Counted from the stretch's first letter, positions 1-12,878 are shown. The stretch is 64,000 nucleotides of DNA from Dioscorea cayenensis subsp. rotundata (GCF_009730915.1 NC_052477.1:27422578-27486577), one strand, 5' to 3'. The notes: a model not told the origin generated them from the sequence alone. Made by a program: numbers and translations.

Positions 1-2151
1 AATGCCTGATAATTGACACGACAACGCAGCTTTTGGAGCCAAATAGGGAGGCCATTATTTGCAAGACGAGCATCTGTTTTGTTAAAATAAATTATCTTGT
101 GCTTTTGTATGAGGGGTAAAATCTGTGATGCAAACAAAATTTCCCTTTCAGTCATGTCTGCTGCGGCAGATAAGATAATCCATAAAATTTGACAATAAAT
201 TCTCACCCACCTGTTTTAAGTAGTATTTCTCATTGGACCAACTAACCGGAGGCATTGAGAATAAGCCCTGTTGAACTTTTGTACTAAACTTCTTTGGAAG
301 TGATTTGATGATCTTAACTTCATCTCTCAAAGAATCAATAAAGTGTTGTACATTAAATATATCTCCAAAATCACTGAGCAAATGACATACGTATATCAGA
401 AAAGCCATTCCAGAAACATACTACTGCACCTACAAGCATGTTATAAGTTAGCTCCATACCTAGGATCTGCCCAGAAAGATGTTTTGTCAAGTTCGGGAAT
501 CAACAATGTCAAATTCAAATAGCGTGAAATAGTAACCATGTCACATATCTGCAACATGGATAAGGTAAATATAGTATCTGTAAGCTAGAGAAAATCGCAA
601 CCTTGTAACGAAATTAAAAAAAAAAAGCCTTTTAAGAGGATATGAAGCAATTAACTGAAATTAATATTACGAACCGCTGCTCGCATTTGATTCAAGCCAC
701 CATTGCAAGAGACCTGCAGATAGCCATTGCTTTTGTAGACCCCTGAGCAAAAAGGTTTAAAATAAGACAGACAAAGGCTAAAATAATGATGCAGAAAAAT
801 CACATTCGCTAGCACACTGTGAAGAACAAAACACAAAGCATCATAAGATATGCTTAATTGACACAAATAAGATCTTTCAGGGTGTGTGGGAATGGTGGAT
901 GGTTTTCAGTAAATATATAAGGAAGAGAAAAACTTCACATGACATGCAATCAGACCATTTGCATCAAAGAAGGAAATGCCATTCAAGTTTGGGTTTCTAC
1001 GAAAACAAGGTTTCCTCAAATATCACGCATTCTGAGAACATTGAATTCTTCGACAAGGTAGTTTAGTTTATGCAGCCTCACAATGCTTCAGAATGTTGGA
1101 AAAATTCATAGTATTTCTAGCCAAAAGTGTCAGCCCTGAGTATGAATTTAAAAACAACTGAATAATTCCCTTAAGATTGCATGTTTGGACCAGCAAACTC
1201 TGCACTGAACACGCATCAACTTAATGTGTGTCTGCAGACATTTTTGAAGCATGAACTTAGTTCAAACTCAAATTCATGAGCTTTCGCACTGTTGCTGATC
1301 AATTCCATGATGAGGACTGTTTTACCTCATTGCACTGATTGCTTAACTCTCAAACTAACAACTTATTTATAAGACAGCAACATCATATCATGACAAAATC
1401 ACAAGTAAAACCACGCATATCTTTCTTTTTTGCAATTATAACTTCAACTACATTAAGCAACCGACACTGACTCATAGAGAGACAAATAAAACAAGATATA
1501 AATAAGAAACTAACTATTATTGCGCCTCGTTGCAAGTAATTAATTTAGAGAAGAAGAATGAGGAGGAGAAGGAGGCTTAATAACAACTCAGAGCGGAAAT
1601 CCCAAAGCTTGGATCTTGAAATCTAATACAATGAATAGCAATATGCACTAAAACCTCGATTAAATAAATCAATGATACCTGGCCTTCTCGCCTACCAAAA
1701 CAAACCCCCAAAAAACAACTGAAATTCACACAATGCGCACCGATCAAACTAATCAAAACAATGAACATAACATTCACGAAAATCAAGATCTTCCCAGCAA
1801 TTCCAAAGCAAAATCAGTCAGAACCCAAACCAGAAACAATCCAATAGATCAAGAACTAAATAAAGAGAAAAGAAGGGATGATAAACACCAAAAGTACTCA
1901 CTACGAGGGGGGAGGGCGGGAGGCGACTCGCGGAGAGGGGTCTCATCAGAGAGCAAAGAAAGGTTGGTGGCGTTGCAAGCGGAGGTGCTCCGCCACCGCA
2001 CGTCGGAGCGTTGGAACCTCCAGACCTCAGCGATAGGAGCAAGCTGCATGAAAACCGTCCACACAAGGACGCTAGTACCAACTCTCGCCAGCCACCACCT
2101 CACCGAACACCGCCAGCCCGGCGGGCGCGGCAATGGCGGGGACTTGGCCAT
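1..2151 (-). CDS. Plant O-fucosyltransferase family protein (PF10250), 5' part, runs off left edge
   Basis: Five exons read on the minus strand with GT-AG borders and matching phases: 2151-1902, 742-675, 548-460, 373-211 and 122-1 (continues beyond the window). The spliced protein starts [10 protein letters not shown], has a hydrophobic segment near residues 25-45 (type II Golgi anchor, inferred), then family hallmarks in order: [84 protein letters not shown] and [19 protein letters not shown] is the conserved GDP-fucose-binding start of the domain. Family members transfer fucose from GDP-fucose to protein or polysaccharide in the secretory pathway; the acceptor here is unknown. Intron 1 is 1,159 bp. 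The GC-rich first exon contrasts with AT-rich introns. Sure of the family; the exact subclade is not resolved because the C-terminal half is outside the window. Confidence 0.9.
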
Positions 2152-4164
2152 GATCGAGGGAGGGGACGAAGGGGATGAGGAGAGCTTGGGAGGGGGAGCA
2201 ATGGCGTCGTTGTTGCTTGGATTTGGGGTTGACGATGAGTACTGTGGTTTTGGAGCGTTGAGGGAAAAGAATGGACTGCGATGGTGGATCAGAGCCTTTG
2301 CTCCATTTTCGACCTTTTTTTTTTTGCTTTTTAACCCCTTAAAACTTTCAAATTTATTTTATTTTATTTTATTTTATTTTTATTTTTTTACTGTACTTTT
2401 CTCAACGTTCACCATCATTTTTAACGTTTTATTATATATGTATATTTATTTATTTAAAAAGTTGTTAAAATATATTTTTTTTATTTAATAAAATTTATAG
2501 ATAAATTATTAGTAAGTAGTTTTGTATAATTACATCCGCTTGTTCACCAGGAAAGCTTTGATCGATAGTTATACTGCATTGTCTTACAATTTTATGAAGA
2601 ATTTGTATTGATAAAAGTGGATAAACCACAGATTTATTGAAAAGAAAACAACAGCAGACAACTCAGACAAGGACTGTGTTTTTATGTTTGATTGAAAAAA
2701 TAAAGATTTTATGTAATTTAATAAATTATATATATAAATGTTGATTATGTTGATTTAATTTTAAATTAAAGAGGAAAATTTCAACTTATAAATGGGTGAT
2801 TAAGTTCGGGCTTAGATAGGGCTGGGTTGATTAAGCCCTAATTATGAAGGTGGTATGTGGGGTGTGCCGTTTTACTTTGTTGTTTTTTTAAGCAAAGGAA
2901 TTAGCCAACTTTTAGAAAGGAAAACAAAGGTTTAATGGAGTTGTTGGTTTATAATTAGTAGAAGTAGTCATGGGTATTAGTTTTGGAACAAGTCCACTTT
3001 ATTAGTTGTATAATTATAATTAATATTTTGATGTTTGGTTCAGAGTCATGACCAAAAGACAAGAAAGAAAGTTCTTTTTAACAAGGGCATTGTTAGATGT
3101 TTGGTGATGTTGTATTTATTTATTTAGTTATTTATTCTCCTTGATACTAATTACTTAAATAATCACATAGTATATATATATATATCCCATTATATATATT
3201 TTTATACCTTATTTTATTTCTCTTGTTTTTTTTAATGTGAATAAACGGTTAGTTAATAGTTTAAATCAAAATTGAGAAGTATTTGATGAGTTTGGATGAT
3301 ATTATTTAGAGTCATTGTCTTGTTTGTCACTATTTTGACTATTAAGTTTTTGAATAATGTATTAACATTTATATTTTAGTCAATAGAAGGAATTTCAATA
3401 GAACTGTTTATATATAACTTAACTATATACATATATAATAATATAGTTAAGCTATATTGAAGATAACATGCATGATGAGGTAATGCAATGAAAACAAAAT
3501 AAAAAATTTGCTTGAATGTTACATGTTGATTTTGGTGGATAGTTGATGTCCAATGAATTGAAAGATTAAATTATGGTTGATTTATGATTTAATAACAAGA
3601 AAAAAAAAGTTGATCTTTTAAAGCTTAAAAATAGAATAAAAGAGAAGAAAATAAAGGAAATAAATAATAGGAAAAAACAGAAATTAATAAGACTTAAAGA
3701 GAGGAGTTGCAGAACAACGTGCAATTCACATGCTCATTAATTCTATTTTCAACAATTGGATAGCTTGTTTGGATCATCAAAATCACTTGGAATATTTCAA
3801 GATGATTCGAAATTTTATTGAAATAAGTGTCCCTCACCAAATTTTAGTTTTCATATTAGAATAAAATTTTTTTTTGAAAAACTCGAGGCCAGCCTTATTT
3901 TTAAAACTTGATTTAATTTAAGATAAATTTTTTAATTATTTATAAATTCAAGTGTTATATCAAGCATTTTGGTTTTTCACACCATCATTCAAGACATGAT
4001 CTAGTTATTAAAATTAAATGCTTTTTATTGACCGGGAGTATTATAGGCAATTACATCCTAAACCTAATTTAGGTGAATTAAATAATGAGAACAAATTAAG
4101 AGTTGATAGGCCACATTGTTGAAAATGTGCTATTAGTACTTGTATTAATATTATTAACATATTT

Positions 4165-4165
<1 letters not shown>

Positions 4166-4194
<29 letters not shown>
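4166..4194. repeat. (AAT)n microsatellite
   Basis: About nine uninterrupted ATA/AAT units in intergenic DNA. Confidence 0.9.
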
Positions 4195-4196
<2 letters not shown>

Positions 4197-4922
4197 AAGA
4201 TATGGATGGATATTTATTAGTTAGGTCATTAAGCATGAATGACCATTTGACTTATAATAAGCATGGGCGTCATGGGCAAGTTAATACCTTGGAACATTCC
4301 ATTATTTGTTGGTGAATGATTGATTAATTATATATCAGTGTTTCCCAGATAATATTGATATGAGAATAGGATATGATCCTATTATAAAATTAAATAGAGA
4401 TCTATAAAAATAGAGATGAAGAATGAATGAGCAAATTTTTATATATTTCACTATTTTCATTTTATTTTTTTATTTCTTATTATTCATTAATCCAAACACT
4501 TTGTTTTTCTAGTCATGCTAAATAGTCACAATGTTAGACATTGATAAGAAGAATAATTAAGCAACTAATCAAAGTCATATATAAATATATATATAGTTCA
4601 ATATATAATTCACAATGATATATATCTAAATAGCATGTACCAATATACCATGCATGAGACAGCTAGTTGTACTCTATCTTCTTAATTATCTTTGTTTGCA
4701 TGCATGGTACCTTTTTTGAGCTGTAATGCAGTAACTTCCACAAGTTTATCACCATATTTATTTAAGAAGTTGAATGACATTATGAAACTTCTTATTATTG
4801 TTGTTTTTGATAATTAAAGGGCAAAAATTATGAATTTATTTAAGAGAAAATAGAAGTTGTACTTATAAAAGACCATCAAATATATACACAAGAAATATTT
4901 TGGTAAAAATAATGAGACAAAA

Positions 4923-4925
<3 letters not shown>

Positions 4926-4953
<28 letters not shown>
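4926..4953. repeat. (TA)n microsatellite
   Basis: Uninterrupted TA run in intergenic DNA. Confidence 0.9.
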
Positions 4954-4957
<4 letters not shown>

Positions 4958-5162
4958 CCTTTTCAAATTCTTCTCATTTCATGAGAATATTGTAATATTT
5001 TTAAAAATAAAAAAATAAGGTTAGAAAAAATAATTATCGAAGATATTTAATAAGAATCAAGCAATAGAATATCTCATATATCAAAATCAAGATAACATAG
5101 AAGAGAAATTTGAAAACACCAAAACAATGATGTGAAGTTTTCTTTTTCTGAGTTATATATGC

Positions 5163-5189
5163 ATATATATATATATATATATATATATA
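5163..5189. repeat. (AT)n microsatellite
   Basis: Uninterrupted AT run in intergenic DNA. Confidence 0.9.
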
Positions 5190-6702
5190 ATGAGAAAATG
5201 GATAGATCACAATTTTAATTACTAAAAAAAATCAAGAAGTACAGATAAAAATATAGGCGAATGAATATAAAGAAATGATAAAGACATACAAAACGTCAAT
5301 TATTAAAAAAAATTAAAAAGTACAAATAAAAATTGAGGTAAATGAATCTAAAAAAAGAATTAAACCAGATAAAATATGAGAATAGAGATTAAAGTTGATA
5401 CATGGAGAAAAAAAAAAACATAAAAAACTACTGGACGGAGACCGCGATAAGGAGCTCAAAAGCATGTTTTTTTTTTTTTTATAGGCGTCACTGACCACTC
5501 GGACGTTTAAAAAATAAAAAATCTAATAGGCTGTATATGAAGGCCAGCACATATAAAAGGTAGCAAATCAACTTTATATTCCCTTTATTCTTTTAATAAT
5601 AATAACCTTTTAACAAATAACAATGCTTTTAAAAAAATTACATCAAATTTCAGGGTTTATTTTTAACGAATGCGATAAGTGTCACCCCAGTGGTGAACTA
5701 TTTATGATGACTTATTAACCACTTAAAAATTTATTAACCCAATCAAATTTCACATAAAGTGATGAAAGTTCTACCACGCACAAGCTCAAAAAATATTAAT
5801 TTTTATGAACCAAATCAAACTAATAAATCTCACTCGCCATGCAATTTTAGAGAGGAGGGATACAACACCTCTTATAGGGGACCCACTAGGCTCATTTGAA
5901 TAGTTTTATTAATAGTACTTAGACCCAAAAATAGTTATGAATGATATGACAATAAGATTTCAATTTAGCTTAATTAACTCATCGATGTCTTATGATAATG
6001 TCACTTGACAACTTCACAGTTATGAATTAAATTATACAAATAGAATTTTAAAAATAGAACTTTTTCAAAATAATCATTGAAATAATTCATCAATAGATAA
6101 TTCACTAATTCAATTGATATCCAAAAAACAACCACCCAAAAAATTAAGAAAAAGAAAAGTACATACAATAATTGTATTATTTTTAGTTTCGGTTTGCATG
6201 GTCATTAAAGATAAAAAAAGGTATTCTATTATGGAAAACAAGCCAATTTTAACATAAATTAAGAAACCTTCATTTAGGAAACAAAACTATAGGAAGCAAA
6301 GCTTAAAGTATGACTAACCAAGTAAGGAATATATAATATGAAGATATTCTCAAACACCAACTACATCTATATATACTTAAACAAAACATAATGACTTTTG
6401 CATGGCATCTCTTGTCATTCCTTCATGGTTATTCTTTCTCCCATTCATGATTCAAAAACTCTCCCTTTTTCCCCTCCTTTCTATACATCTTATCTTAACA
6501 AATTAAAGAACATCTCCTTGAAGATAAGGACACCTTCATCCAAACCTCCTACTTGAACTCCAAGCCAAAACAAGCTCTCCATTAATAAGATTCCCTCCAT
6601 TAACTCATCACCTTCTGTCCAACTCTATTAATACTTCATCATTCCTAAATCTATTAAAAGAAAAGAGAGAACAAGAAGAAGTAGAAGAAGAAGGAGAAGA
6701 AA

Positions 6703-8824
6703 ATGGGAGAGATTGTGTTCTTTGATGTAGAAACAACTGTACCACTAGGGGGTGGAAAGAGGTTTTGGATGTTGGAGTTTGGTGCAATATTAGTATGTCC
6801 AAAAAAACTTGTTGAAGTTGATAGCTATTGCACACTCATCCGGCCCGGCGACTTGTCGGCCGTCGAGCCGAGGCGGTTCAGTGGCATCACTCGTGACGCC
6901 GTCTCAATTGCCCCTTTGTTTGAAGAGGTTGCAGACCGAATTTTCGACATTTTGAATGGTTAGTATTATTAACTGGATTTAATTCAACCCAAAAACTTTA
7001 AACTAATTATTATACTAAAAATACGGAAATATTATGTGATATTATATTAAAAATATTAGTATTATTTAAATGTAGGTGAATGTGGATGATAATATTTGTT
7101 TAAAAATTAAATAGAAATGATAAATTTTTATTGTGGAAAAATGGCAGGTAGAGTATGGGCAGGACATAACATTCAAAGGTTTGATTGTGCAAGGATTAGA
7201 GAAGCATTTGCAGACATTGGAAAACCACCACCAGAGCCTTTGGGACTCATTGATTCTTTGTCTCTCTTGACTCAAGCCTTTGGTAACAGGGCAGGCAACC
7301 TCAAGGTATGTTTATATATATATTTACATACTAAATGCAAATCAAATTCATGTTTGATGGACTCAATCTATTTTTTTTTATCTGAATCATTAAATAGAGT
7401 ATTTAATTAGAACTTCGGGTAGATGGCCGTAAAAATAATACAAATAAAGTTAAAATGTATTTAACAAAAACTTTATGTAATGATATGTCTATTTTTAATT
7501 TATTTATTTTTTAATAAAATACTATGTAAAAAAAAAAATCATATAGCCCATTTTAAAAAGTTTTTGTTGTTTTGATTTTTTTTTTTATAAAAATCAAACG
7601 GTGTTTGTGATTTTTGATAAAATGGGCATTTCATTATCAAAAGCATGGGGTTTATTTGAATATTTCATGTGCTCTCTCACTCTATGCACTGTCGGTGCAC
7701 ATGAGACTTTGTTCGCCATTTGTTTATCGATAATTGAAGCTTTGTCCCCCTCACATAAAAACAAATGTTTTATGTTGGGTGATAGAAGTTTAACTGTAAT
7801 AAAAATATTTACTTAATTATAAATTCATTCAACTATCTTACAAATATTCCTTTCAGATGGCAACGTTGGCATCATACTTTGGTCTCGGCCAACAAAAACA
7901 CAGGTTAGACAAAATTTAATCACTTTTTTATTTGCTAATCACACTAATTACTAAAGTCTAATACCGTCATATCATTTGTAATTAACTTGCAGAAGCCTAG
8001 ACGATGTTAGAATGAACTTGGAAGTCCTTAAGCATTGCGCAACTGTATTACTATTGGTAATTAATTACTTAACTAATTAACCTCAAATTCAGATAGCATT
8101 ATTTTCTCATGTAATTAACAATCCATTTATTATTAGGAATCAAGTCTTCCACAAACATTGAGGAACCAATGTAATATGGTAACAAGGAGTAGAGCCAATT
8201 ATGGGAAGCCATGTGGTGAAGAAGCTAGTAGAAAATCTCCTCCCACTAGTATTTCAACTCAAAGAGTGGTCCCATACAAGAGGGAAAGGTTTGGGAAGGT
8301 ACTCAATAATTTATTCAATTTTACTCCCTTCTAGGTGTTACTTGTCACGATTTTGAGTTTTTCTATTTTTCTTTTAACTTTTTATTAGAAAATTTATGTA
8401 GTATTAATATTTTTTTTTAAATTTATCATTTAATTTAATATATTTGTATAATTTTCAATAAACTCACAATCAATTAAGTAGCATTAAATTATATACTCCA
8501 CTAGTGGAGTTTTAAATAGAATAATTTTAAAAAGTTATAAATTTTTTTATAAAATATAGGTGACAAACTAATTTTAACTAATTTTTCATAATCAGTTTGA
8601 ATTAGGTAAATATGACAAGTAAAAAGGACCGAAGGAATATTTTATCAATTTTGGATATATATAATATATATATATATATAAAATTTTTGGACACAAAATA
8701 AAGGAGGTGATTGGGTTTTGTTTGATGATAGGTTATGGATGGAGCAAAGGTTGCCTTGGCTAGTGCTCAAACAAGTAGACCTCTTCATAGCCTTTTGAGG
8801 CATTCAAGATCACTTTTGAGATGA
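6703..8824 (+). CDS. NEN4: NEN-type DEDDh 3'-5' exonuclease, short form
   Basis: Six exons, all GT-AG with consistent phases: 6703-6958, 7148-7305, 7857-7903, 7993-8056, 8137-8298 and 8732-8824, giving 259 aa. The exonuclease domain fills residues 1-165: FFDVETT (D8, E10), GHNIQRFDCARIREAF (D98) and HRSLDDV (H153, D158), which together form the DEDDh catalytic set. NEN proteins (NAC45/86-dependent exonucleases) degrade nuclear DNA during sieve-element enucleation in Arabidopsis; family members act in the cytoplasm and nucleus. The length matches the short NEN4-like form rather than the longer NEN1-3 forms, so the symbol is a best guess. The tail after residue 190 is basic and low in conservation. 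The start follows a purine-rich leader and is the first ATG of the domain. All catalytic residues are present and no break is seen. Confidence 0.88.
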
Positions 8825-9900
8825 TGTGTGACCATGCTATGTGTTCTATTAATGTCTATAATAATAACAATGATGATAATGTTAAATGGATTCAAGTGAT
8901 TCTTATTATTGTTATTATGTGTAAATTAAGTTTGTAGAGAACTTGAAATTCCATTCAAGCTTTTTAAATAAAAATGTTCATCTCTTTTATTTTAATGAAT
9001 CACAAATGAATTTCTTTTCAAAAAAAAAATTATTATTATGAAAAGTTGATATCAATGTATTGCTCGACAGGAAATTAACCAAAATAACATTAACTTGAAC
9101 TAGTTAAATTTAATATATTAAGTGGTTAGCGGCACCAAAATAAATGGTGTCGCTAAATAGTGAGAGTTCAAATCATTGTTGGAGGAATTAACTCACAAGT
9201 GATTTCACAATCAATTCATATGCCATAGAGACATATGCTTGTCGTTCTTTTTTTTTAAAAAAATTTAATATGTTTTTGTCAACGTTGGTTGGATTAGTAT
9301 AAGTAATAAAAACTTGGCTTTGTTTAAATAAGTGAAAAAGTCTAAATCCCCTCGTAAGTCTCCCAATATCTTACCCTTTTTATTGGTTAATAACTTAAAA
9401 ATAAAAAATATTATTATATATATATATATATATATTTGTTTAAAAAATCATCTTCATACTGCTTTATTCTATTAAAAATAAAAAAAGAAGTGTTTTTAAA
9501 TTTTTTTACTGTTATAAAGACAAGATCCATTAAAGTGCAAAATAATAAGTAGCAATTGTCTTAGACTAACACAATAAAGAAAATCTTAATTTATGTAACA
9601 TGCTCATCCATTCAAATCATTAGTATTCTTTATTTAAACATATAAAACCCAAATATTTATACATTGTTATAAATAACCGCTAAAATTACCGGGTGCATAT
9701 TGTAGCAATCTATGATACTATAGCAGCCATAAAAATCAACAATATTGTAGCAACTCGTCTACTGTTTACTATAGCAACAGCTAATATTAGTATTATTTCA
9801 CTAACCAATTTATTTTAGAACGTAATCTCAACTGTATATTTATATAGTGAATGATTATAAATACCCTTCATTTATATAAATAAATTATAAAAAAATTTAA
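8825..9900. other. 3' flank of NEN gene and intergenic DNA up to the start of module A
   Basis: AT-rich, with an (AT)n run at about 9415-9436 and a SINE-like segment (listed separately). Nothing coding is supported. Confidence 0.6.
9117..9257 (+). mobile_element. SINE-like tRNA-derived retroposon (tentative)
   Basis: AGTGGTTAGCGGCACC at 9121 resembles a pol III A box and GAGTTCAAATC at 9163-9173 matches a B box, about 40 bp apart, followed by about 85 bp and a T run at 9248-9256. The A-box segment also forms a short hairpin (TAGCGGCACC with GGTGTCGCTA). No convincing target-site duplication was found. Confidence 0.4.
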
Positions 9901-10133
9901 AAAAATAAAATAGAAGCAAATGTATTTGGTATATATATTTTTTTCTCCTTTATACATATTTTATATTATTTACAATATCCATTAATTATTACCAACATAA
10001 TAATAATCCAATAAATAATAAATAATAAATCAGAAAAACAACAATTTTTTTTTTCCACATTTATACATTTTATGTTTTTAAAAAAATTATTATATTTGTC
10101 TTCATAATTAAATAAGACGTGATACCAAATCCC

Positions 10134-10144
10134 GTGGGGCCCAC
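10134..10144. promoter_or_regulatory. GTGGGGCCCAC motif upstream of p24 A (TCP/site II type)
   Basis: It matches the class I TCP consensus GTGGGNCC and lies about 100 bp before the p24 A start codon. The same 11-mer occurs at 22390-22400, where the surrounding sequence is the orphaned p24 B promoter. Conservation between copies is seen; TCP binding is inference. Confidence 0.5.
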
Positions 10145-10241
10145 TCTGGCAAATCACTTCCAAGATGAGAAACAGGTCCCCTTCGTCTCGTCACCATTTT
10201 AGATTTCCCGAAAGCTCGCCGTCTCCGGCCACTCGCCGGCG

Positions 10242-12083
10242 ATGGCCGCCGCCTCCGCCGCCTTTCTCCAAGTTACAATCCTCCTTCTCATTCTCCTACT
10301 GATCTCCGTTGCCGATGCCCTCGTCTTGCACCTTCCATCCGGCCGCGTGAAGTGCTTCTCAGAAGAGCTCCGCCCCGGGGCCGTATCCACGGCCAGCTAC
10401 CGCGTCGTCTCCGATGAAGATACCCTCTCCGGCGCCGATCGCAAGATCTCTCTTCGGGTAACCGGTCCTGATGGCGAGCCCCTCCACGTCGCCGAGGCCG
10501 TCGAGTCCGGCCGCTTCGGTTTCGTTGCCGATGAGGCCGGGACCTACATGGCTTGTTTATGGTCACCGAGATTCGAGCTTTCGGGCACTGTGACTGTGGA
10601 TTTTGAATGGCGAGCAGGGATAACAGCTAAAGAATGGCCATCTATCGCCAAGCGAAGCAAGATCCAAGTAGGGTTTCCTATTCTCCCTTTCTCTTTGAAT
10701 TCTTTATTTCTTTTTCCCCATTACTGATGATGCATTACATCATTTTGTTATTGATTGCTATAGTTTGATTTCTTGTTACTTGTTTAGATTGAGAGAAATT
10801 TGAGGAGTAATTGAAACAGAGATGATTGCAAAAAAATTTTTTTTTTTTGGTAAATCCAAATGAATAATGAATTTGGTAAGGCATTTAGTGAATATGAGCA
10901 AAAATTGCATTGAGATTTTTCTTCATGGATTGTAAGCAAAGGCTGAAAACAATTTCTGTTTGGGGACAATGTGGAGGATAATATTGGTGGTGTTTGAGAT
11001 GAAGAGAGTGATTGATAAGGTTTTGGAGTTGCATCTCAGATGATGATACAGTGATAAATCCAAATGAAGTATGAATTTGATAAGGCATTTGGTGAATGTA
11101 AGCAGAAATTCATTAAGATTTTCTTCGTGGACTGTAAGCAATGGCCAAAAAACATTATTTTTTGGTGACAATGTGGATGATAACATTGGTGATGTTAGAG
11201 AAGGAAGACAGTAGCTGATAAGGCTCTGAAGTTGCATCTCAGATGATATAGAGATAAATCCAAATGAAGTATGAATTTGATGAGGCATTTGTTAAATGTA
11301 AGCAGAAATGCATTGAGATTTTCATCATCGATTGTAAGCAAAGTCTGAAAACAAATTTTCTGGGACAATGCAGACGACAACATTGGTGATATTTGAGATT
11401 AAGAGAGTAGTTGATAAGGCTCTGGGGTTGGATATCAGATGCTATAGTGATAATGTGATTCAAAGTACTAGAGTACTACTTGATGGATGTGGAGTCTGAT
11501 TTAGAGCCGATGATGACTTGGGTCCTCACCGGTGTTGCCCTATGACCTGAAGGGCGGTCTCCTTGTGAGTGACTGTGTATTGTGAATGTCTCTCTCTGGT
11601 TTTGTCACCTTAATGATACTCCGATTAGGCAATTTGCCTAACTACTTGAATTCTATGTTCTCTCATTCTTCTTCTTCTTCTTCTTCTTTTTTTTTTAATT
11701 CTTGGTATTACTTGCACACACAATAATTAGGTCAATGGATCATGTTTCATCATGTGATATTAATTTTTTGCTGACAGGGTTTGGAAATTGAGTTGAAGAA
11801 GTTGGAGGACTCCATCAAGTCTATACATGAAGAGATGATATATTTGCGCCAAAGGTATTTCATTATTGTGTCTTTCTTTTTCTGTAGCTCTTAAATCATA
11901 GTTTGGTTTCTAAACCTGACTTTCATATGTTGTTCTAGGGAGGGTGAGGCACAAAGCTTAAACGAATCCACAAACTCGAAAATGGGGCTTTTGAGTATGG
12001 CATCTCTTCTTGTTTGCTTAGGAGTTGCAGGCTTGCAGTTTTGGCATTTGAAGGTCTTTTTTGTGAGACAAAAAATCTTATGA
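10242..12083 (+). CDS. p24delta: p24-delta family cargo receptor (transmembrane emp24/GOLD), copy A, intact
   Basis: Three exons, GT-AG: 10242-10667, 11778-11854 and 11939-12083, giving 215 aa, the usual p24 length. Residues 1-26 form a signal peptide (VTILLLILLLISVADA). Residues 27-140 are the GOLD domain (LHLPSGRVKCFSEEL near the start, GTYMACLWSP, VTVDFEW). Residues 143-175 are the coiled coil (GLEIELKKLEDSIKSIHEEM), 183-205 the membrane span and 206-215 the cytosolic tail KVFFVRQKIL. p24-delta proteins cycle between ER and Golgi and load cargo into COPII and COPI vesicles. The FF pair (COPII export) is kept, but the usual -3/-4 dilysine is QK, so COPI retrieval could be weakened. The gene converges on apyrase A, with stops 795 bp apart. 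Intron 1 carries a tandem repeat of about 200 bp. It is the only intact p24 of the three copies here. Confidence 0.92.
10853..11452. repeat. Three tandem copies of a ~200-bp unit in p24 A intron 1
   Basis: Units start near 10853, 11056 and 11254, each opening with AAATCCAAATGAA and closing with CTCAGATGATATAGTGAT-like sequence. The units are clearly diverged from one another. Related units sit at the same intron position in p24 B (two, the first truncated) and p24 C (at least two beside the gap). Short minus-strand ORFs across them are repeats of one another and not credible genes. Confidence 0.85.
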
Positions 12084-12878
12084 CGAGGCATTGGCTGAAA
12101 ATTTACATCGGGGTGTGATCTTGGCACAACAAGTAAGTGTTCTTTATTTCTTCATCCTCAAACAAAACTCTATGTAAAAAAATTATTTCTTGATGAACTG
12201 GTTTTCTTGTATCCGTTTTTCCACCTTAAAGTCATCATGTTTTTGCTTCGATTTGCTAAGGTGAATGTAAAGGACTAAGAAACCACAGATTTGATTCCAA
12301 ACTCATCAGTTGAATTATCTCTAGGTTCTCCGAAATTTTGCAGTGTTCTGAAAGGCATACACTTAAAATAAAGGACACTTAACATATATATGTTCTCGTT
12401 CTCTTGTAGCTGAATTTTCTAAAATCACATAGGTCTGGCAACTTTGGTTTAGATTGTCTGAAAATAACTAAACAAACCACTTAAAGCATTGCTTGGATTG
12501 AAATTCAATAGAACCAGGATAAAATTATAACCACACTGACCTTATCCGAACAATACTTATGATCAGATAGTAGTCCTACTTAAATGTTCTAGCCCTGCTC
12601 CTAACAAGCCTGGGAAGCCTTGATTATCTTGTGTAGTTGAGTTAAATTATCAAAGAACAAACCAGGTTAAGAAAAGTAGGGATATTTTACCCTGATTCAA
12701 TATTTATAACCTGGATCACAGCAAATCCTTGAACTTGAGAAGCAAATATTTAAAACTTTGCCAGATTTATTATAGGCATGCTTCTCCATTACAATCTATA
12801 AATATTGGGAAGCAGCAGAAGAGTACTGTTTTGGCAATTAAGATTCATAGTGGAAGTTGAACACAATGAGACTCAATC
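12084..12878. other. Shared 3' intergenic spacer between p24 A and apyrase A
   Basis: It holds the 3' UTRs of two convergent genes. The same spacer is recognisable between the genes of modules B (28864-29574) and C (51162-51772), with motifs such as GGTTTAGATTGTCTGAAAAT kept in all three. A small Tourist-like MITE sits inside it in A and C. Confidence 0.75.
12484..12556. mobile_element. Tourist-like (PIF/Harbinger) mini-MITE, module A
   Basis: 73 bp between TTA direct repeats (12481-12483 and 12557-12559). The ends are inverted: GCATTGCTTGGAT on the left and, reverse-complemented, GTATTGTTCGGAT on the right. It also occurs at 51413-51485 in module C and is missing at the homologous site of module B (29255-29262). 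Confidence 0.6.

Larger units (their letters stand above)
2300..6600. other. AT-rich intergenic region
   Basis: No open coding segment with recognisable family features on either strand. It holds A/T homopolymers and three microsatellites (listed separately). The last 100 bases before the NEN gene are a purine-rich AGAAG-type 5' leader. I see no clear transposon ends here. Confidence 0.6.

Noticed and set aside
1733-2488. Plus-strand open frame of 251 codons
   Set aside because: It is antisense to exon 1 of the O-fucosyltransferase gene and runs into low-complexity T-rich DNA.
10288-10566. Minus-strand arginine-rich open frames over p24 exons (also 27209-27655)
   Set aside because: They are shadows of the GC-rich first exons of p24 A and B.
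10853-11452. CRISPR-like or satellite array
   Set aside because: Units are about 200 bp, diverged, contiguous without spacers, and inside a plant intron.
10784-11463. Series of similar minus-strand small ORFs (LHLDLSLYH-type)
   Set aside because: Each arises from one unit of the intronic tandem repeat; no start, splice or family support.
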